NCBI GenBank assembly: GCA_965226545.1
Contig: OZ245364.1
Span: 1,426,001 to 1,490,000 of the forward strand
Reading direction: 5' to 3'
Origin: JAHRAW01 sp965226545
GTDB lineage: Bacteria > Pseudomonadota > Gammaproteobacteria > Arenicellales > Poriferihabitantaceae
DNA: 64,000 bases
Part shown: positions 33,359-43,063 of the stretch, one piece after another
Layout of the letters: each line of letters opens with the position of its first letter
How positions within the stretch are numbered: the stretch's first letter is position 1
Position numbers and translations under genes: made by a program
The notes under the pieces: model-generated
The model's database searches: none
Told to the model about the DNA's origin: nothing
Seen by the model: only the letters and a program-made list of their open reading frames with translations

Positions 33359-34177
33359 ATGACTTCGTTCATTGACAATTTAAAACAAAGTTGGCGGCGA
33401 CGCAATTCATTGTTGTGCATCGGGCTTGACCCGGATTATGAGCGTCTGCCGCGCACGATGCGCACTGCGCGCGCGCCGTTGTTTACATTTGCGCGCGAAG
33501 TGATCGATGCGACCGCCGAACATGCCTGCGCATTCAAACCGCAAATTGCGCATTACGCCGCGCGCGGCGCCGAGCGGGAATTGGAACAAACCATCGCGCA
33601 CATCAAACAACATCACCCGGATACGCCGGTGATTCTCGACGCCAAACGCGGCGACATCGGCGCGACCGCCGAGCATTATGCGCGCGAGGCGTTTGTGCGC
33701 TACGACGCCGATGCGGTGACCGTCAATCCGTATTTGGGCTTCGATGCGCTGGCGCCGTTTTTGGCGCATCGCGAACGCGGCGTGTTTGTGTTGTGCCGCA
33801 CGTCGAACCCGGGCGGCGACGCGATTCAAAACCGCGCCTTTGGTAACACCACGCTTGCGCATTACATCGCCGACTGCGCAATGCGCGATTGGAATCAACA
33901 CGGCAACATCGGCTTGGTGGTCGGCGCCACGCATCCGCGCGAAGTCGGCGCGATACGTCGATTGGCCGGGCAAGCGCCGTTGTTGGTGCCCGGCGTCGGC
34001 GCACAAGGCGGCGATTTGGCGGCGGTTGTGCAAAACGGCATTACCGCCGACCGAGACGGGTTGTTAATTAATGTATCGCGCGCGATTTTATACGTCGAAC
34101 CGTGCGGTGATTTCGCCGCGGTGGCGGCGGTGGCGGCGGCGTTTTGTGCGCAAATTAACGCATTGCGCGACGGTTAA
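33359..34177 (+). CDS. pyrF: Orotidine-5'-phosphate decarboxylase, type 2
   Basis: Last step of UMP synthesis. The 272-residue length and the motif ILDAKRGDIGATAEHYA, with the catalytic Lys, mark the longer type-2 family known from mycobacteria and some proteobacteria, rather than the 230-residue E. coli type. Other landmarks are LLCIGLDPDYERLP, CAFKPQIAHYAARG, TVNPYLGFDAL, VLCRTSNPGG, and LLVPGVGAQGGD. ATG 33359 immediately follows the AACAAC-rich spacer; no Shine-Dalgarno is visible. Confidence 0.95.
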   Translation: MTSFIDNLKQSWRRRNSLLCIGLDPDYERLPRTMRTARAPLFTFAREVIDATAEHACAFKPQIAHYAARGAERELEQTIAHIKQHHPDTPVILDAKRGDIGATAEHYAREAFVRYDADAVTVNPYLGFDALAPFLAHRERGVFVLCRTSNPGGDAIQNRAFGNTTLAHYIADCAMRDWNQHGNIGLVVGATHPREVGAIRRLAGQAPLLVPGVGAQGGDLAAVVQNGITADRDGLLINVSRAILYVEPCGDFAAVAAVAAAFCAQINALRDG

Positions 34178-34484
34178 GATTCGCATACGATGCATGCGGT
34201 TAATCGAGGCAATGCAAGTTCCGTCGATTGGTTGTGTAGTATCGACACCAACACTGACATCAACACCAACATCGACACCGATACAATTTAATAATTCGTT
34301 TTTTAATAATTTACTTTAATAAGTTACTTCAATACTTTTTACCACTTCGCTCCGCAACCATAATTCATTGCACAACAAACCGTCCGCGCGCGGTCATTCC
34401 GGCATGCACGCAAGCACCTCGCTTAACCCCAAACGTAACCCCAACGCGTCAACCTTATTCATCAACATTATTCGGCACAGTTAA
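34178..34484. other. 307-base spacer, no gene seen
   Basis: It contains repeated ACACCAACA/GACATCAACACC words (34245-34282) and then AT-rich TTTAATAA words (34285-34335). I find no hairpin with T tract and no credible coding sequence. Confidence 0.5.
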
Positions 34485-35702
34485 ATGCGCATGCAAATTT
34501 TGGATGTTGTGATGATTGCGGTGTTGGTCGCGGTGTTTTTGATTCTCATCAGCCCGCGCGTTCGAAACAACCGCAACTGGTCGGCGATGGTGACGCCGCT
34601 TGCTTCGATTATCGGCAGCGGGTTTTTGGTGTCGGTGCCGTTGTTGGCCGGCGCGGTTGGCGTTTGGGCGGTGCCGGCGGTGATGTTGTTGACCGGCGCG
34701 GCGTATCTGCTCGGCGGCGTGATTCGTTACAACATCCAATACGGCGAACCGCAATTCGCCGACCGCAAAACCGACCGCGCGACCTTGTCGTTGGAGACGC
34801 TGTCGCATTTGGTGTTGACCGGCGCGTATTTTATTTCGGTGGCGTATTATTTGGTGTTGCTGGCGGCGTTTGCATTAAAGGTGACGCACATCGACAACGC
34901 CTTTCTCGGCAAAGCGATCGCCACCGCCTTGGTGTTGGTTATCGCCGGCATCGGCGCATTGCGCGGATTGGGCGGCATCGAGCACGCCGAAAAATTCACC
35001 GTCAGCGTCAACTTGGCGGCGATTGCGGCGTTGTTGGTTTCGCTGTTGTTGTTCGCCGTGTTTTTGCCGCAGGGTTACACCTTGTTGCCGACGGTCGGCG
35101 CCGCGCATGAACACGATTGGCAAACGTTGCGTTTCCTTCTCGGCTTGTTAATCATCGTGCAAGGCTTCGAGACCACTCGCTTTATGGGCAAACTATACCC
35201 GCCGAAAATTCGCATCCGCGCAATGAAACGCGCGCAGATTTCATCGGCGCTGGTGTACATTGCGTTTTTCATTTTGATGTTGCCGTTGTTTCCGTTTTTC
35301 TCCGGCACGCCGGATGTCGCCGGCTTCATCGGCGAAATCGGTCGGGTCAGTTCGTGGCTGCCGTATGTCGTCGCCTTTGGCGCGATTGCGAGTCAGTTCA
35401 GTGCGGCGGTTGCCGATTCCATCGGCGCCGGCGGGTTGATTAACGACACCAGTCGAAACCGCGTCAGCGTCAATCACGCCTATCTGCTCATTGGGTTGGT
35501 TGCAGTGTTGGTGATTTGGGCGACCGATGTGGTTGGCATCGTTGCCTTGGCTTCGCGCGCCTTTGCCTGCTTTTATTTTTTGCAATGTCTGGTGGCGTTG
35601 TCGCTCGCCAATGCGCGCAACGATAAACCCCGCCGCCTTGGTTACGGTGCATTGGCGACGCTTTGTTTATGCATCGCCGTGTTTGGCATTCCGGCGGGTT
35701 AA
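34485..35702 (+). CDS. Multi-pass inner-membrane protein, possible APC/LeuT-fold transporter of unknown substrate
   Basis: There are 405 residues with about 11-12 hydrophobic segments. The N-terminal region TPLASIIGSGFLVSVPLLAGAVG contains a broken helix of the kind seen in LeuT-fold (APC superfamily) transporters, where a GSGF-type motif lines the site. QGFETTRFMGKLYPP, in the middle, is a distinctive cytoplasmic loop. I do not recognise a characterised homologue, and neighbours (pyrF, an antiporter) do not suggest a substrate. The start is ATG 34485, but ATG 34491 is as likely. Confidence 0.6.
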   Translation: MRMQILDVVMIAVLVAVFLILISPRVRNNRNWSAMVTPLASIIGSGFLVSVPLLAGAVGVWAVPAVMLLTGAAYLLGGVIRYNIQYGEPQFADRKTDRATLSLETLSHLVLTGAYFISVAYYLVLLAAFALKVTHIDNAFLGKAIATALVLVIAGIGALRGLGGIEHAEKFTVSVNLAAIAALLVSLLLFAVFLPQGYTLLPTVGAAHEHDWQTLRFLLGLLIIVQGFETTRFMGKLYPPKIRIRAMKRAQISSALVYIAFFILMLPLFPFFSGTPDVAGFIGEIGRVSSWLPYVVAFGAIASQFSAAVADSIGAGGLINDTSRNRVSVNHAYLLIGLVAVLVIWATDVVGIVALASRAFACFYFLQCLVALSLANARNDKPRRLGYGALATLCLCIAVFGIPAG

Positions 35703-35928
35703 GTGCGGTGGTTGTAGGCAGTGTTGTCACTGCATCTGAGGTAACTTCAACTGAGGCAACCCAAACTGCGAGTCGTTATTTTTAATTGCCATTACTTAAT
35801 TGTGAACTGTTAATTGTTATTTGTTTTTGTTACTTATTAATTTGTTACGCGCCATTCGCCATTGACAATCGACCGTTACACTCGACCGTTACTTTCCCAA
35901 CGTCCACCACTTAACATTCATCGTGCAG

Positions 35929-35934
35929 TACAAT
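35929..35934 (+). promoter_or_regulatory. Putative -10 box of the antiporter gene
   Basis: TACAAT in GCAGTACAATCCGCAG lies 35 bases before the ATG, with the same hexamer and C/G-rich flank as other candidate promoters here. The -35 is not clear. Confidence 0.35.
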
Positions 35935-35969
35935 CCGCAGTCCACCAATAATTCCCGGCCAATCCGCCA

Positions 35970-37190
35970 ATGGAACATTTTTCAGTAATCGCCGTGTTGT
36001 TGTTGTTTTTTGCGTTTGGCTTGTTGTCCAAACGCATCAACAACACCATCATCACGCCGCCGATGGTGTTTGTCGCCGGCGGGTTGTTGCTTGGGTTGAC
36101 CGTGCTCAGTGCGCCGGGCTTTGGCGGGGCGCATTTAATGATTGGGCACGGCCCGTTGCATCTGTTGCTCGAGGCGACCTTGGTGTTGGTGTTGTTCACC
36201 GACGCCGCCGGCATCAAGTTGGATTCGCTCAAGCGCGACAGCATCATCCCGCATCGAATGTTGGTGGTCGGAATGCCGTTAACGATTCTGTTGGGCGGCG
36301 TGTTGGCGTATGTGTTGCCGTTGGGGTTGACGATATGCGAAGCGGCGTTAATCGCCGCGATTTTAACGCCGACCGATGCGGCGTTGGGTCAAGCCGTGGT
36401 GCACGGCAAAAAAGTGCCGTTGCGGTTGCGCCAAAGCATCAACATCGAAAGCGGGTTAAACGACGGCATTGCATTGCCGATTGTGTTGACCTTGGCCAGC
36501 ATTGCCAGCGCGATTGCCACCTCCGATGCACAAAATTGGCTGTTGTTTGCGGCGATGCAATTAACCTTCGGCACATTGATTGGCGGCTTGCTCGGGTTTG
36601 GCGGCGCGCGATTGTTAAACGCCGCCGATGCGCGCGGTTGGGCTTCGGAAGCCGGACGCGGTATGTTGGCGTTGGTGTTGGCGGGGTTGAGTTTTTTAAT
36701 CGCCGAGTCGGTGCATGGCAACGGCTTCATCGCCGCGTTTGTCAGCGGCTTATTGTTTGGCAATCATTTAAAACGAACCTGCGGCGTGTTGTTCGAATTC
36801 GTCGAAACCGAAGGGCAGTTGTTAACCTTAAGCGCGTTCTTTTTATTCGGCGCACTGTTGTTGCCGGCGGCGTTGGTTGAATTTAATGGTTGGTATTGGC
36901 TGTTTGCGCTGTGCAGTTTAACTTGGCTGCGCATGCTGCCGATTGCAATTTCATTGGGCGGCGTCAACCTCGCGGTTAAGGACAAACTCTTCCTCGGCTG
37001 GTTCGGCCCGCGCGGCTTGGCGACGCTGTTGTTTATGCTCACAGTGGTCAGCGAAACCCGCCTCGAACACGGCGAGACCATCACCCACATCGCATTTATC
37101 GCGGTGTTATTAAGCGTGTTTTTACACGGCGCCAGCGCCGCGCCGTTGGCGAATCGCTATGACGCACAAACCACAATTCGTTCGAATTAA
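35970..37190 (+). CDS. Cation:proton antiporter, CPA1 family
   Basis: An inner-membrane Na+(K+)/H+ antiporter, with 406 residues and about 12 membrane segments. The ion-binding region is readable: AAILTPTDAALGQAVVHGKKVP (TPTDA motif), then INIESGLNDGIALPIVL, where ESGLNDG carries the conserved acidic pair of CPA1 proteins. VLVLFTDAAGIKLDSLK and FGPRGLATLLFML also match the family. There is no long C-terminal cytosolic domain, so regulation by nucleotides is not suggested. The gene stands alone, with low-complexity spacers on both sides; the downstream one has AGTTACTTT words near 37290-37320. Confidence 0.88.
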   Translation: MEHFSVIAVLLLFFAFGLLSKRINNTIITPPMVFVAGGLLLGLTVLSAPGFGGAHLMIGHGPLHLLLEATLVLVLFTDAAGIKLDSLKRDSIIPHRMLVVGMPLTILLGGVLAYVLPLGLTICEAALIAAILTPTDAALGQAVVHGKKVPLRLRQSINIESGLNDGIALPIVLTLASIASAIATSDAQNWLLFAAMQLTFGTLIGGLLGFGGARLLNAADARGWASEAGRGMLALVLAGLSFLIAESVHGNGFIAAFVSGLLFGNHLKRTCGVLFEFVETEGQLLTLSAFFLFGALLLPAALVEFNGWYWLFALCSLTWLRMLPIAISLGGVNLAVKDKLFLGWFGPRGLATLLFMLTVVSETRLEHGETITHIAFIAVLLSVFLHGASAAPLANRYDAQTTIRSN

Positions 37191-37377
37191 TAACGCTCAT
37201 TTAATAACGCCAACTTAATACCATCGATTTAATAACGCCAACCGCAACCGGTTTATTAATTCGCTTTATATTGTTACGCGCAACTTAGTAACTATAGTCA
37301 CTTTAGTTACTTTAGTTACTTATTCACTTCACTTAATTCCATTTCACTTAACTTAACCTCACACCTCACAAAGACCA

Positions 37378-39006
37378 ATGAACGCCATCAACAAACGCCC
37401 GATTGCAGATTGGGAAAAGTTAACCGACCGCCAACCGACGCATGCCTTGGTGGGCGAAGTCGATTTGGTGATTGTCCGTTATGACGATCAAGTTTCGGTG
37501 TTGTACGGTCGTTGCGCGCATCGCGGTGCGTTGATGTCAGACGGCGTTATCGACGGCGACAATTTAATTTGCGGGCTGCATAATTGGGATTACCGCATCG
37601 ACACCGGCATAAGCGAATACAACAACAACGAACGTTTGGCGAAGTTCAACGCCTGGGTCGAGGACGGCAAGGTGTTGGTCGATGCCGATGAAATTGCCGC
37701 GTGGCAACGCGCACATCCGCAGCCGTATCAGCGCGACGCGTATCAGGGCGTTTATCAAGACCCGGTCGGTGCGCCGGAGGAGCCGCATGTCAACTTCATC
37801 CGCGAACTCGCCGCGCACGGTTTAACGCGCACCGGACATCACGGCCCAATGGATGCGATGGGCGTCAGCCGATTGCAATTGCCGCAATGGGATGATTTGC
37901 AATTTGTCGTCGGGCAATTGGCGAAGTTGCCGTTGTTGGATGACGCCAAGGTCGGCACCGATTTAACCATTGGCAAAAACGCCAAAAAGCCGTTGACATT
38001 AAAAATACCGCTGCTGGTTTCCGACATGAGTTATGGCGCATTGTCCGAGGAGGCGAAGGTGGCGTTAAGTCAAGGCGCCGAGTTGGCCGGCACCGGGATA
38101 TGTTCCGGCGAAGGCGGGATGTTGCCCGAAGAACAGCGCGACAATCGTCGATATTTTTACGAACTGGCTTCGGCGCGCTTTGGTTTTTCCTGGGACAAAG
38201 TGAAAAAATGTCAGGCGTTTCATTTCAAAGGCGGGCAGGGCGCCAAGACCGGCACCGGCGGGCATCTGCCGGGCGTAAAAGTGCAGGGCAAAATCGCCGA
38301 GGTGCGCGGCTTGACGCCGGGCGTCGAGGCGGTGTCGCCGTCTCGCTTTCCGGAGTGGCATGACCTTGCGCCGGTAACCGCATTCGCCGAAGAGGTGCGC
38401 GAAAAAACCGGCGGCATTCCCATCGGCTATAAATTGTCGGCGCAACACATCGAGCGCGACATCGATGCGGCGCTCGAAGTCGGCGTCGATTACATCATCA
38501 TCGACGGTCGCGGCGGCGGCACCGGCGCGGCGCCGTTGCTTTTCCGCGACAACATTTCAGTGCCGACGATTGCCGCGGTCGCGCGCGCACGGCGGCATTT
38601 GGACGCGCAGCGACGCGATGATGTCGCGTTAATTGCAACCGGCGGCTTGCGCACCCCGGCTGATTTCGCCAAGGCAATGGCGCTCGGCGCCGACGGCGTG
38701 GCGTTGTCCAACGCCGCCTTACAAGCCATCGGCTGCCTCGGCATGCGCGCCTGCCACACCAACAATTGCCCGGTCGGCATCGCCACGCAACGCGCCGATT
38801 TGCGCGCGCGTTTGATTGTCGATGAAGCGAGCAAACGCCTGCATCGATTTTTAATCGCGGCGGTGGAGTTGATGCAGTTGCTGGCGCGCGCCTGCGGACA
38901 TGAACACTTGCGCGACTTTAACATCGACGACCTCACCACCTTCAACCGCGACATGGCGCAATTATGCGGCGTCGCTTACGGCGGCGTGACGCCGGTGTCG
39001 GGTTGA
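37378..39006 (+). CDS. Rieske [2Fe-2S] domain fused to FMN-binding glutamate-synthase-like domain
   Basis: There are 542 residues. Residues ~8-105 form a Rieske domain with the two ligand pairs C-x-H (GRCAHRGAL) and C-x2-H (ICGLHNWDY). Residues ~150-535 form the FMN/Fe-S domain of the glutamate synthase large subunit: LVSDMSYGALSEEAK, GTGICSGEGGMLPEE, FKGGQGAKTGTGGHLPG, IIIDGRGGGTGAAP, and the 3Fe-4S-type cysteine cluster GCLGMRACHTNNCPVGIATQ. There is no amidotransferase domain, so it cannot be a complete glutamate synthase. It is probably an FMN oxidoreductase fed by the Rieske centre; the substrate is unknown. A second Rieske fusion enzyme lies 0.9 kb downstream. Confidence 0.85.
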   Translation: MNAINKRPIADWEKLTDRQPTHALVGEVDLVIVRYDDQVSVLYGRCAHRGALMSDGVIDGDNLICGLHNWDYRIDTGISEYNNNERLAKFNAWVEDGKVLVDADEIAAWQRAHPQPYQRDAYQGVYQDPVGAPEEPHVNFIRELAAHGLTRTGHHGPMDAMGVSRLQLPQWDDLQFVVGQLAKLPLLDDAKVGTDLTIGKNAKKPLTLKIPLLVSDMSYGALSEEAKVALSQGAELAGTGICSGEGGMLPEEQRDNRRYFYELASARFGFSWDKVKKCQAFHFKGGQGAKTGTGGHLPGVKVQGKIAEVRGLTPGVEAVSPSRFPEWHDLAPVTAFAEEVREKTGGIPIGYKLSAQHIERDIDAALEVGVDYIIIDGRGGGTGAAPLLFRDNISVPTIAAVARARRHLDAQRRDDVALIATGGLRTPADFAKAMALGADGVALSNAALQAIGCLGMRACHTNNCPVGIATQRADLRARLIVDEASKRLHRFLIAAVELMQLLARACGHEHLRDFNIDDLTTFNRDMAQLCGVAYGGVTPVSG

Positions 39007-39311
39007 TGCGCGGCGTTGTGTTTGCAATTGTTTTACTTGCAACTGGTTTACTTAATTGAGTCGCAATTTAAGTTGCGCTTTAAGTTGCACTTTAATTTGT
39101 GCCTTAAGTTGTATCCGTAACTTGCACTGGTTAAGTCGCCGGCGACAACAAGCCATCAACAACGAAGCGAATCCGAAAGTATTGGTTCGATAAACAATCC
39201 GCGCGGCGCCGGTCAAGTTAACAAAACCGAATAACATTTGCGCCGTGTTGCAACATCGTGTTGCAGTGTGCGGCAGCGCAAGTAATACGCAGTAACACTT
39301 AAGTGCCAACG
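39007..39311. other. 305-base spacer with 12-13-base TTTAAGTTGC repeats
   Basis: Between 39060 and 39125 the words ATTTAAGTTGCG, CTTTAAGTTGCA, CTTTAATTTGTG and CCTTAAGTTGTA follow one another. The rest shows GTTGCAACATCGTGTTGCAG, which contains a GTTGCAAC palindrome. No gene is credible. Confidence 0.5.
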
Positions 39312-39929
39312 ATGCACCCAACCGCAATGGCGAAGTTGACCAAGTCGACCAAGTCGATGTTCATCATTGTCATCGTCTGCACTTTGGTCGGTGTTTCGCC
39401 AGTCGCACCGTCGCAAGCCGCCACCGACGACAGTCGTTTTAACGGCAAAGTAATTTTCATCCGCCATGCGCCCGCGCCCGGATACGGTGACCCGATTGAT
39501 TTCGATATCGATGATTGCCGTCGGCAACGCAATTTGGATGCCGCCGGTCGCGCTTATGCGCGTGCGATGGGGCGGCGCATTGCCGCCGGGTTGGAATTTG
39601 CCGCCGTTTATTCAAGCGAATGGTGTCGTTGTTTGGAAACGGCGCGGTTGCTTGGCTTGGGTGCGGTGATTCGATTTAGCGGATTGAATTCCTTTTTCGA
39701 AGATCACGCATCGCGCGACGCCACGATGGCAAAACTGAACGCCAAACTCGACAGCCTGCCGCACAACGGCAAGCCGATAATTATGGTCACGCATTTTGTA
39801 AACATTTTGTCGGTCACCAATCTTAACGTCTCGTCCGGCGGGATGGTGTTGTATGATGTTGCAACAGGCAATGCGCGCGCGCTTACATTGGCGGCGTTTA
39901 ATTCGAACAATTTATCCGACAACGATTAA
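39312..39929 (+). CDS. Exported histidine-phosphatase-superfamily protein
   Basis: About 205 residues. The N-terminus SMFIIVIVCTLVGVSPVAPSQAATD is a plausible signal peptide cleaved after SQA, so the protein is probably periplasmic. The catalytic histidine sits in VIFIRHAPAPGYGDP (RHA in place of the common RHG). QRNLDAAGRAYARAMGRRI, YSSEWCRCLETARLLG and IIMVTHFVNI (the second catalytic His) complete the fold. ATG 39312 was chosen; ATG 39327 fits a shorter signal peptide, and a GTG lies at 39303. It stands between two Rieske-fusion enzymes, and the next gene starts two bases after its stop, so co-transcription is likely. Substrate unknown. Confidence 0.82.
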   Translation: MHPTAMAKLTKSTKSMFIIVIVCTLVGVSPVAPSQAATDDSRFNGKVIFIRHAPAPGYGDPIDFDIDDCRRQRNLDAAGRAYARAMGRRIAAGLEFAAVYSSEWCRCLETARLLGLGAVIRFSGLNSFFEDHASRDATMAKLNAKLDSLPHNGKPIIMVTHFVNILSVTNLNVSSGGMVLYDVATGNARALTLAAFNSNNLSDND

Positions 39930-39930
39930 T

Positions 39931-41955
39931 ATGAATACAAACACCAATGCAAGCGGTAACGCAAGTGGCAACACAAAAGCCAACGAAAAATTAACTTGGC
40001 ATAAAGTCGCCGAGTTAACCGACCTGCCCGAAGGGCGGGTGATGACGGTCACCGCCGCCAACAAAACCATGGCGTTGACGCATGTAAACGGACAATACGC
40101 GGCGATGGATAATCATTGCCCGCATCAAGGCGGGCCGCTCGGCGAAGGCTCGATTGAAGTCGGCAAGGACGGGCAATGTTGGTTGCGTTGCCCGTGGCAT
40201 GGCTGGGATTTTGACCCGCTGACCGGCACGCCGCCGGGCGGGCATGAAGATTCCGGACAACAACTGTATCCAGTCGAGGTGCGCGACGACGGCATTTATA
40301 TCGGCGTCGGCATCGATGCGGTCAAGCCGCCGACGGTGTCCGAAGTGATGGCGCAAACCATGGTCAATTGGGGCGTGCGTTCGGTGTTCGGCATGGTCGG
40401 GCATTCCAATTTGGGGCTGGCCGATGCATTGCGCAAACAGGAAGCCGACGGCAATCTGCGCTATTACGGCATCCGCCACGAATCCGGCGCGGCGTTTGCG
40501 TGCTCGGGTTATGCCAAAGCCTCCGGACAATTGGCGGCGTGTTTGACGATTGCCGGGCCGGGCGCGACCAATTTATTAACCGGGTTGTGGGACGCCAAAG
40601 TCGACCGCGCGCCGGTGTTGGCGTTGACCGGGCAGGTGGATGTGCAGGTGCTTGGGCCGGGCGCGTTTCAAGAGATTGATTTGGCGTCGGCGTTCGAACC
40701 GGTTGCCGAGTTCAGCCAAACGGTGCTGCACACCAGTCGGCACGCCGAGTTGATGAGTTTGGCGTGCAAGAATGCGCTGGTCAATCGATTGCCGGCGCAT
40801 TTGATTTTCCCCGATGATGTGCAGGCGTTGCCGGCCGACGGCGAGGCTGCGGGCGCGCCGCAAGGACGACTCGGCGATGAAAAAATCACGCCGTCTTTAG
40901 CCGCGCTCGATAACGCGGTCGAGATGCTCGGCGCGCATCGTCGTCCGATTATCATCGTCGGCTACGGCGCGCGCCGCGCGATGCCCGAAGTGACCGCGCT
41001 GGCCGAAATGTTAAACGCGCCGGTGCTGACCACCTTCAAAGCCAAAGGGCAAATCGCCGACGACCATCCGCTGGCGGCCGGGGTGTTGGGGCGTTCGGGC
41101 ACGCCGATTGCAAGTTGGTTTATGAATGAATGCGATTTAATTTTGGCGTTTGGTTCGTCGTTTTCGAATCACACCGGCATCACCACCAAGCGGCCGATTA
41201 TTCAGGTGGATTTCGACCCGATGGCGCTCGGTAAGTTTCATCCGGTTGCGTTGCCGGTGTGGGGCGAGATTGGCGCGACCGCGAAGTTGCTCGGCGAACG
41301 CATGCGCGACGCCAACCACACCATCGACCAACGCAGTGAAATTGCCGAACGCCGCGCGATTTGGCTGCGTGAAAAACAAAACCGCCAAGCCGACCAACAC
41401 GGGCGCGGCTTAAGTTCAGCGGCGATTTTCGATTCACTGACGCGGCTGGTGCCGCGCAATGCAATCATCGCCGTCGATGTCGGCAACAACACCTATTCAT
41501 TCGGACGCTATTTTGAATGCGCCGAACAATCGGTGTTGATGTCCGGCTATCTCGGCTCGATTGGCTTTGCCTTCCCGGCGGCGATGGGCGCATGGGCGGC
41601 GACGCAAGATTGCGAAGCGTTGCGCGGTCGTCCGGTGGTGTCGATTAGCGGCGACGGCGGCTTCGGGCAATGCCTCGCCGAGTTGACCACGGCGGTTAAA
41701 TACGAAATGAACATCACGCACATCCTGCTCAACAATCATCAACTCGGCAAAATCAGCAAGGAACAACGTGCCGCGCAATGGCATGTATGGCAGACCGCGC
41801 TGCATAATCCAAACTTCGCCGAATACGCAAAATTATGCGGCGCATTCGGCGAACGCGTCACCGAGTTGGCGCAACTTGACCGCGCCATCAGCGATGCGCT
41901 CGCGCATCCGGGGGCGGCGTTGGTCGAGATTATCTCCGATGCGGATTTGGTGTAA
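39931..41955 (+). CDS. Rieske [2Fe-2S] domain fused to a ThDP-dependent enzyme (acetolactate synthase/pyruvate oxidase type)
   Basis: There are 674 residues from ATG 39931. A short Asn/Thr/Ser-rich leader precedes a Rieske domain (~20-115) with ligand pairs NHCPHQGGPLG (C-x-H) and LRCPWHGWDF (C-x2-H). From ~125 onward is a full three-domain ThDP enzyme. The cofactor-activating Glu lies in YGIRHESGAAFACSGYA. A TIAGPGATNLLTGL stretch follows, and the pyrophosphate motif GDGGFGQCLAEL...LLNN is present near the C-terminus. The reaction is probably a decarboxylation or carboligation of a 2-oxo acid; which one cannot be read from the sequence. The Rieske centre could pass electrons from the ThDP intermediate, as in an oxidase or dehydrogenase, which is inference. 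Confidence 0.85.
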   Translation: MNTNTNASGNASGNTKANEKLTWHKVAELTDLPEGRVMTVTAANKTMALTHVNGQYAAMDNHCPHQGGPLGEGSIEVGKDGQCWLRCPWHGWDFDPLTGTPPGGHEDSGQQLYPVEVRDDGIYIGVGIDAVKPPTVSEVMAQTMVNWGVRSVFGMVGHSNLGLADALRKQEADGNLRYYGIRHESGAAFACSGYAKASGQLAACLTIAGPGATNLLTGLWDAKVDRAPVLALTGQVDVQVLGPGAFQEIDLASAFEPVAEFSQTVLHTSRHAELMSLACKNALVNRLPAHLIFPDDVQALPADGEAAGAPQGRLGDEKITPSLAALDNAVEMLGAHRRPIIIVGYGARRAMPEVTALAEMLNAPVLTTFKAKGQIADDHPLAAGVLGRSGTPIASWFMNECDLILAFGSSFSNHTGITTKRPIIQVDFDPMALGKFHPVALPVWGEIGATAKLLGERMRDANHTIDQRSEIAERRAIWLREKQNRQADQHGRGLSSAAIFDSLTRLVPRNAIIAVDVGNNTYSFGRYFECAEQSVLMSGYLGSIGFAFPAAMGAWAATQDCEALRGRPVVSISGDGGFGQCLAELTTAVKYEMNITHILLNNHQLGKISKEQRAAQWHVWQTALHNPNFAEYAKLCGAFGERVTELAQLDRAISDALAHPGAALVEIISDADLV

Positions 41956-42267
41956 GTGCGGGCGCGGGTGCATTGTTGAGTTGATTTGCCGTTGATGCAC
42001 GGTTAACTTGCCGAACTTGTCGTTGCGGTTTGTGTTAATGTTGATTCAACCTTGATTCATTTTTACGATTAATTTTTACGATTAATTTTTGTAATTTGTT
42101 ATGCAAGGGATTCTTGATTTGATTCGTGTCGACAGTCCCGCCGCCTCGATATCCGCTTGCGATGTCGATGATGTCGATGATGTCGTTGTTGACGACGGCA
42201 ATGTTGTTGCGCGATTGTGCGGCGGCGCATACAATGCGATGCGGATAAAACTTTACAACTGATTGGC
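41956..42267. other. 312-base spacer ahead of the LysE-type exporter
   Basis: Contains TTTTTACGATTAA repeated twice (42061-42088) and GATGTCGAT words (42161-42187). A 53-codon ORF (42101-42262) has no ribosome-binding site and looks like a by-product of these repeats. A candidate promoter occupies 42207-42235. Confidence 0.5.
42207..42235 (+). promoter_or_regulatory. Putative promoter of the LysE-type exporter gene
   Basis: TTGCGC (42207-42212) and TACAAT (42230-42235) are 17 bases apart. The -10 ends 32 bases before the ATG. TACAATGCG matches the recurrent -10 of this window. Confidence 0.45.
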
Positions 42268-42870
42268 ATGAGCATTGAATTATTCGGCGCATTGTTGTTG
42301 TTTGCGTTGATTGCATCGATTACGCCGGGGCCGAACAATTTGATGTTGATGGCGTCCGGCGCCAACTACGGCTTTCGCAAAACGATGCCGCATTTGCTTG
42401 GCGTGGTGCTTGGCTTTGCGGTGATGGTGTTGTTGGTTGGGTTTGGCTTGATGAATCTGTTCGCCGCCTTTCCGCTGATGTACCTGTTGCTCAAAACCGC
42501 CAGCGTTATTTATTTGGCGTATTTGGCGTGGAAAATTGCAACCGCCGCCGCCCCCGACACCGATGAACAAACCGACGGCAAGCCGTTCACGTTTTTGCAG
42601 GCGGCGATATTTCAATGGGTCAACCCCAAGGCTTGGGCGATGGCGTTGACCGCATTGAGTGCGTATACGCCGCCGTCGTTGCCGTTTGTGGCGGTGCTGT
42701 TTGTGTCTTCGGCGTTTTTGTTGACCAATGTGCCGTCGCAACTCATCTGGGTGATGCTCGGCACACAATTGCGCAAGTGGTTGAGCAATTCGCTTAAACT
42801 GCGCGTGTTTAACGCCGTGATTGCGGCGTTGTTGTTGCTGAGCGTTTATCCGATAGTGTTTTCCAATTAG
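42268..42870 (+). CDS. LysE/RhtB-family amino acid exporter
   Basis: 200 residues from ATG 42268 with six hydrophobic segments. The hallmark SITPGPNNLMLMASGANYGF near the N-terminus and FQWVNPKAWAMALTALSAY in the middle are typical of RhtB/LysE-type efflux proteins that export amino acids or homoserine lactone-like compounds. The upstream in-frame extension lacks family similarity and was removed. No regulator of the LysG type is adjacent. The exported compound cannot be named. Confidence 0.88.
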   Translation: MSIELFGALLLFALIASITPGPNNLMLMASGANYGFRKTMPHLLGVVLGFAVMVLLVGFGLMNLFAAFPLMYLLLKTASVIYLAYLAWKIATAAAPDTDEQTDGKPFTFLQAAIFQWVNPKAWAMALTALSAYTPPSLPFVAVLFVSSAFLLTNVPSQLIWVMLGTQLRKWLSNSLKLRVFNAVIAALLLLSVYPIVFSN

Positions 42871-43063
42871 TGCAGGAGATGATGCGCAGGCGATATGCGC
42901 AAGCGGCAACCTGAAAATTCCAAACATATAAACGTATAAACGTATTAACTTCACGCTTCGAAACTTATACACTTCGAAACAGTACATTTCGAATTCACAT
43001 CGAATTCACTTCGAATTCACGCTTCGAAACTTTGCTGCGACCATACAACCATTTAACGATGCC

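Noticed and set aside
42101..42262. 53-codon acidic ORF before the LysE-type gene
   Set aside because: No ribosome-binding site, overlaps a promoter-like sequence, and its Asp/Val run comes from GATGTC repeats.
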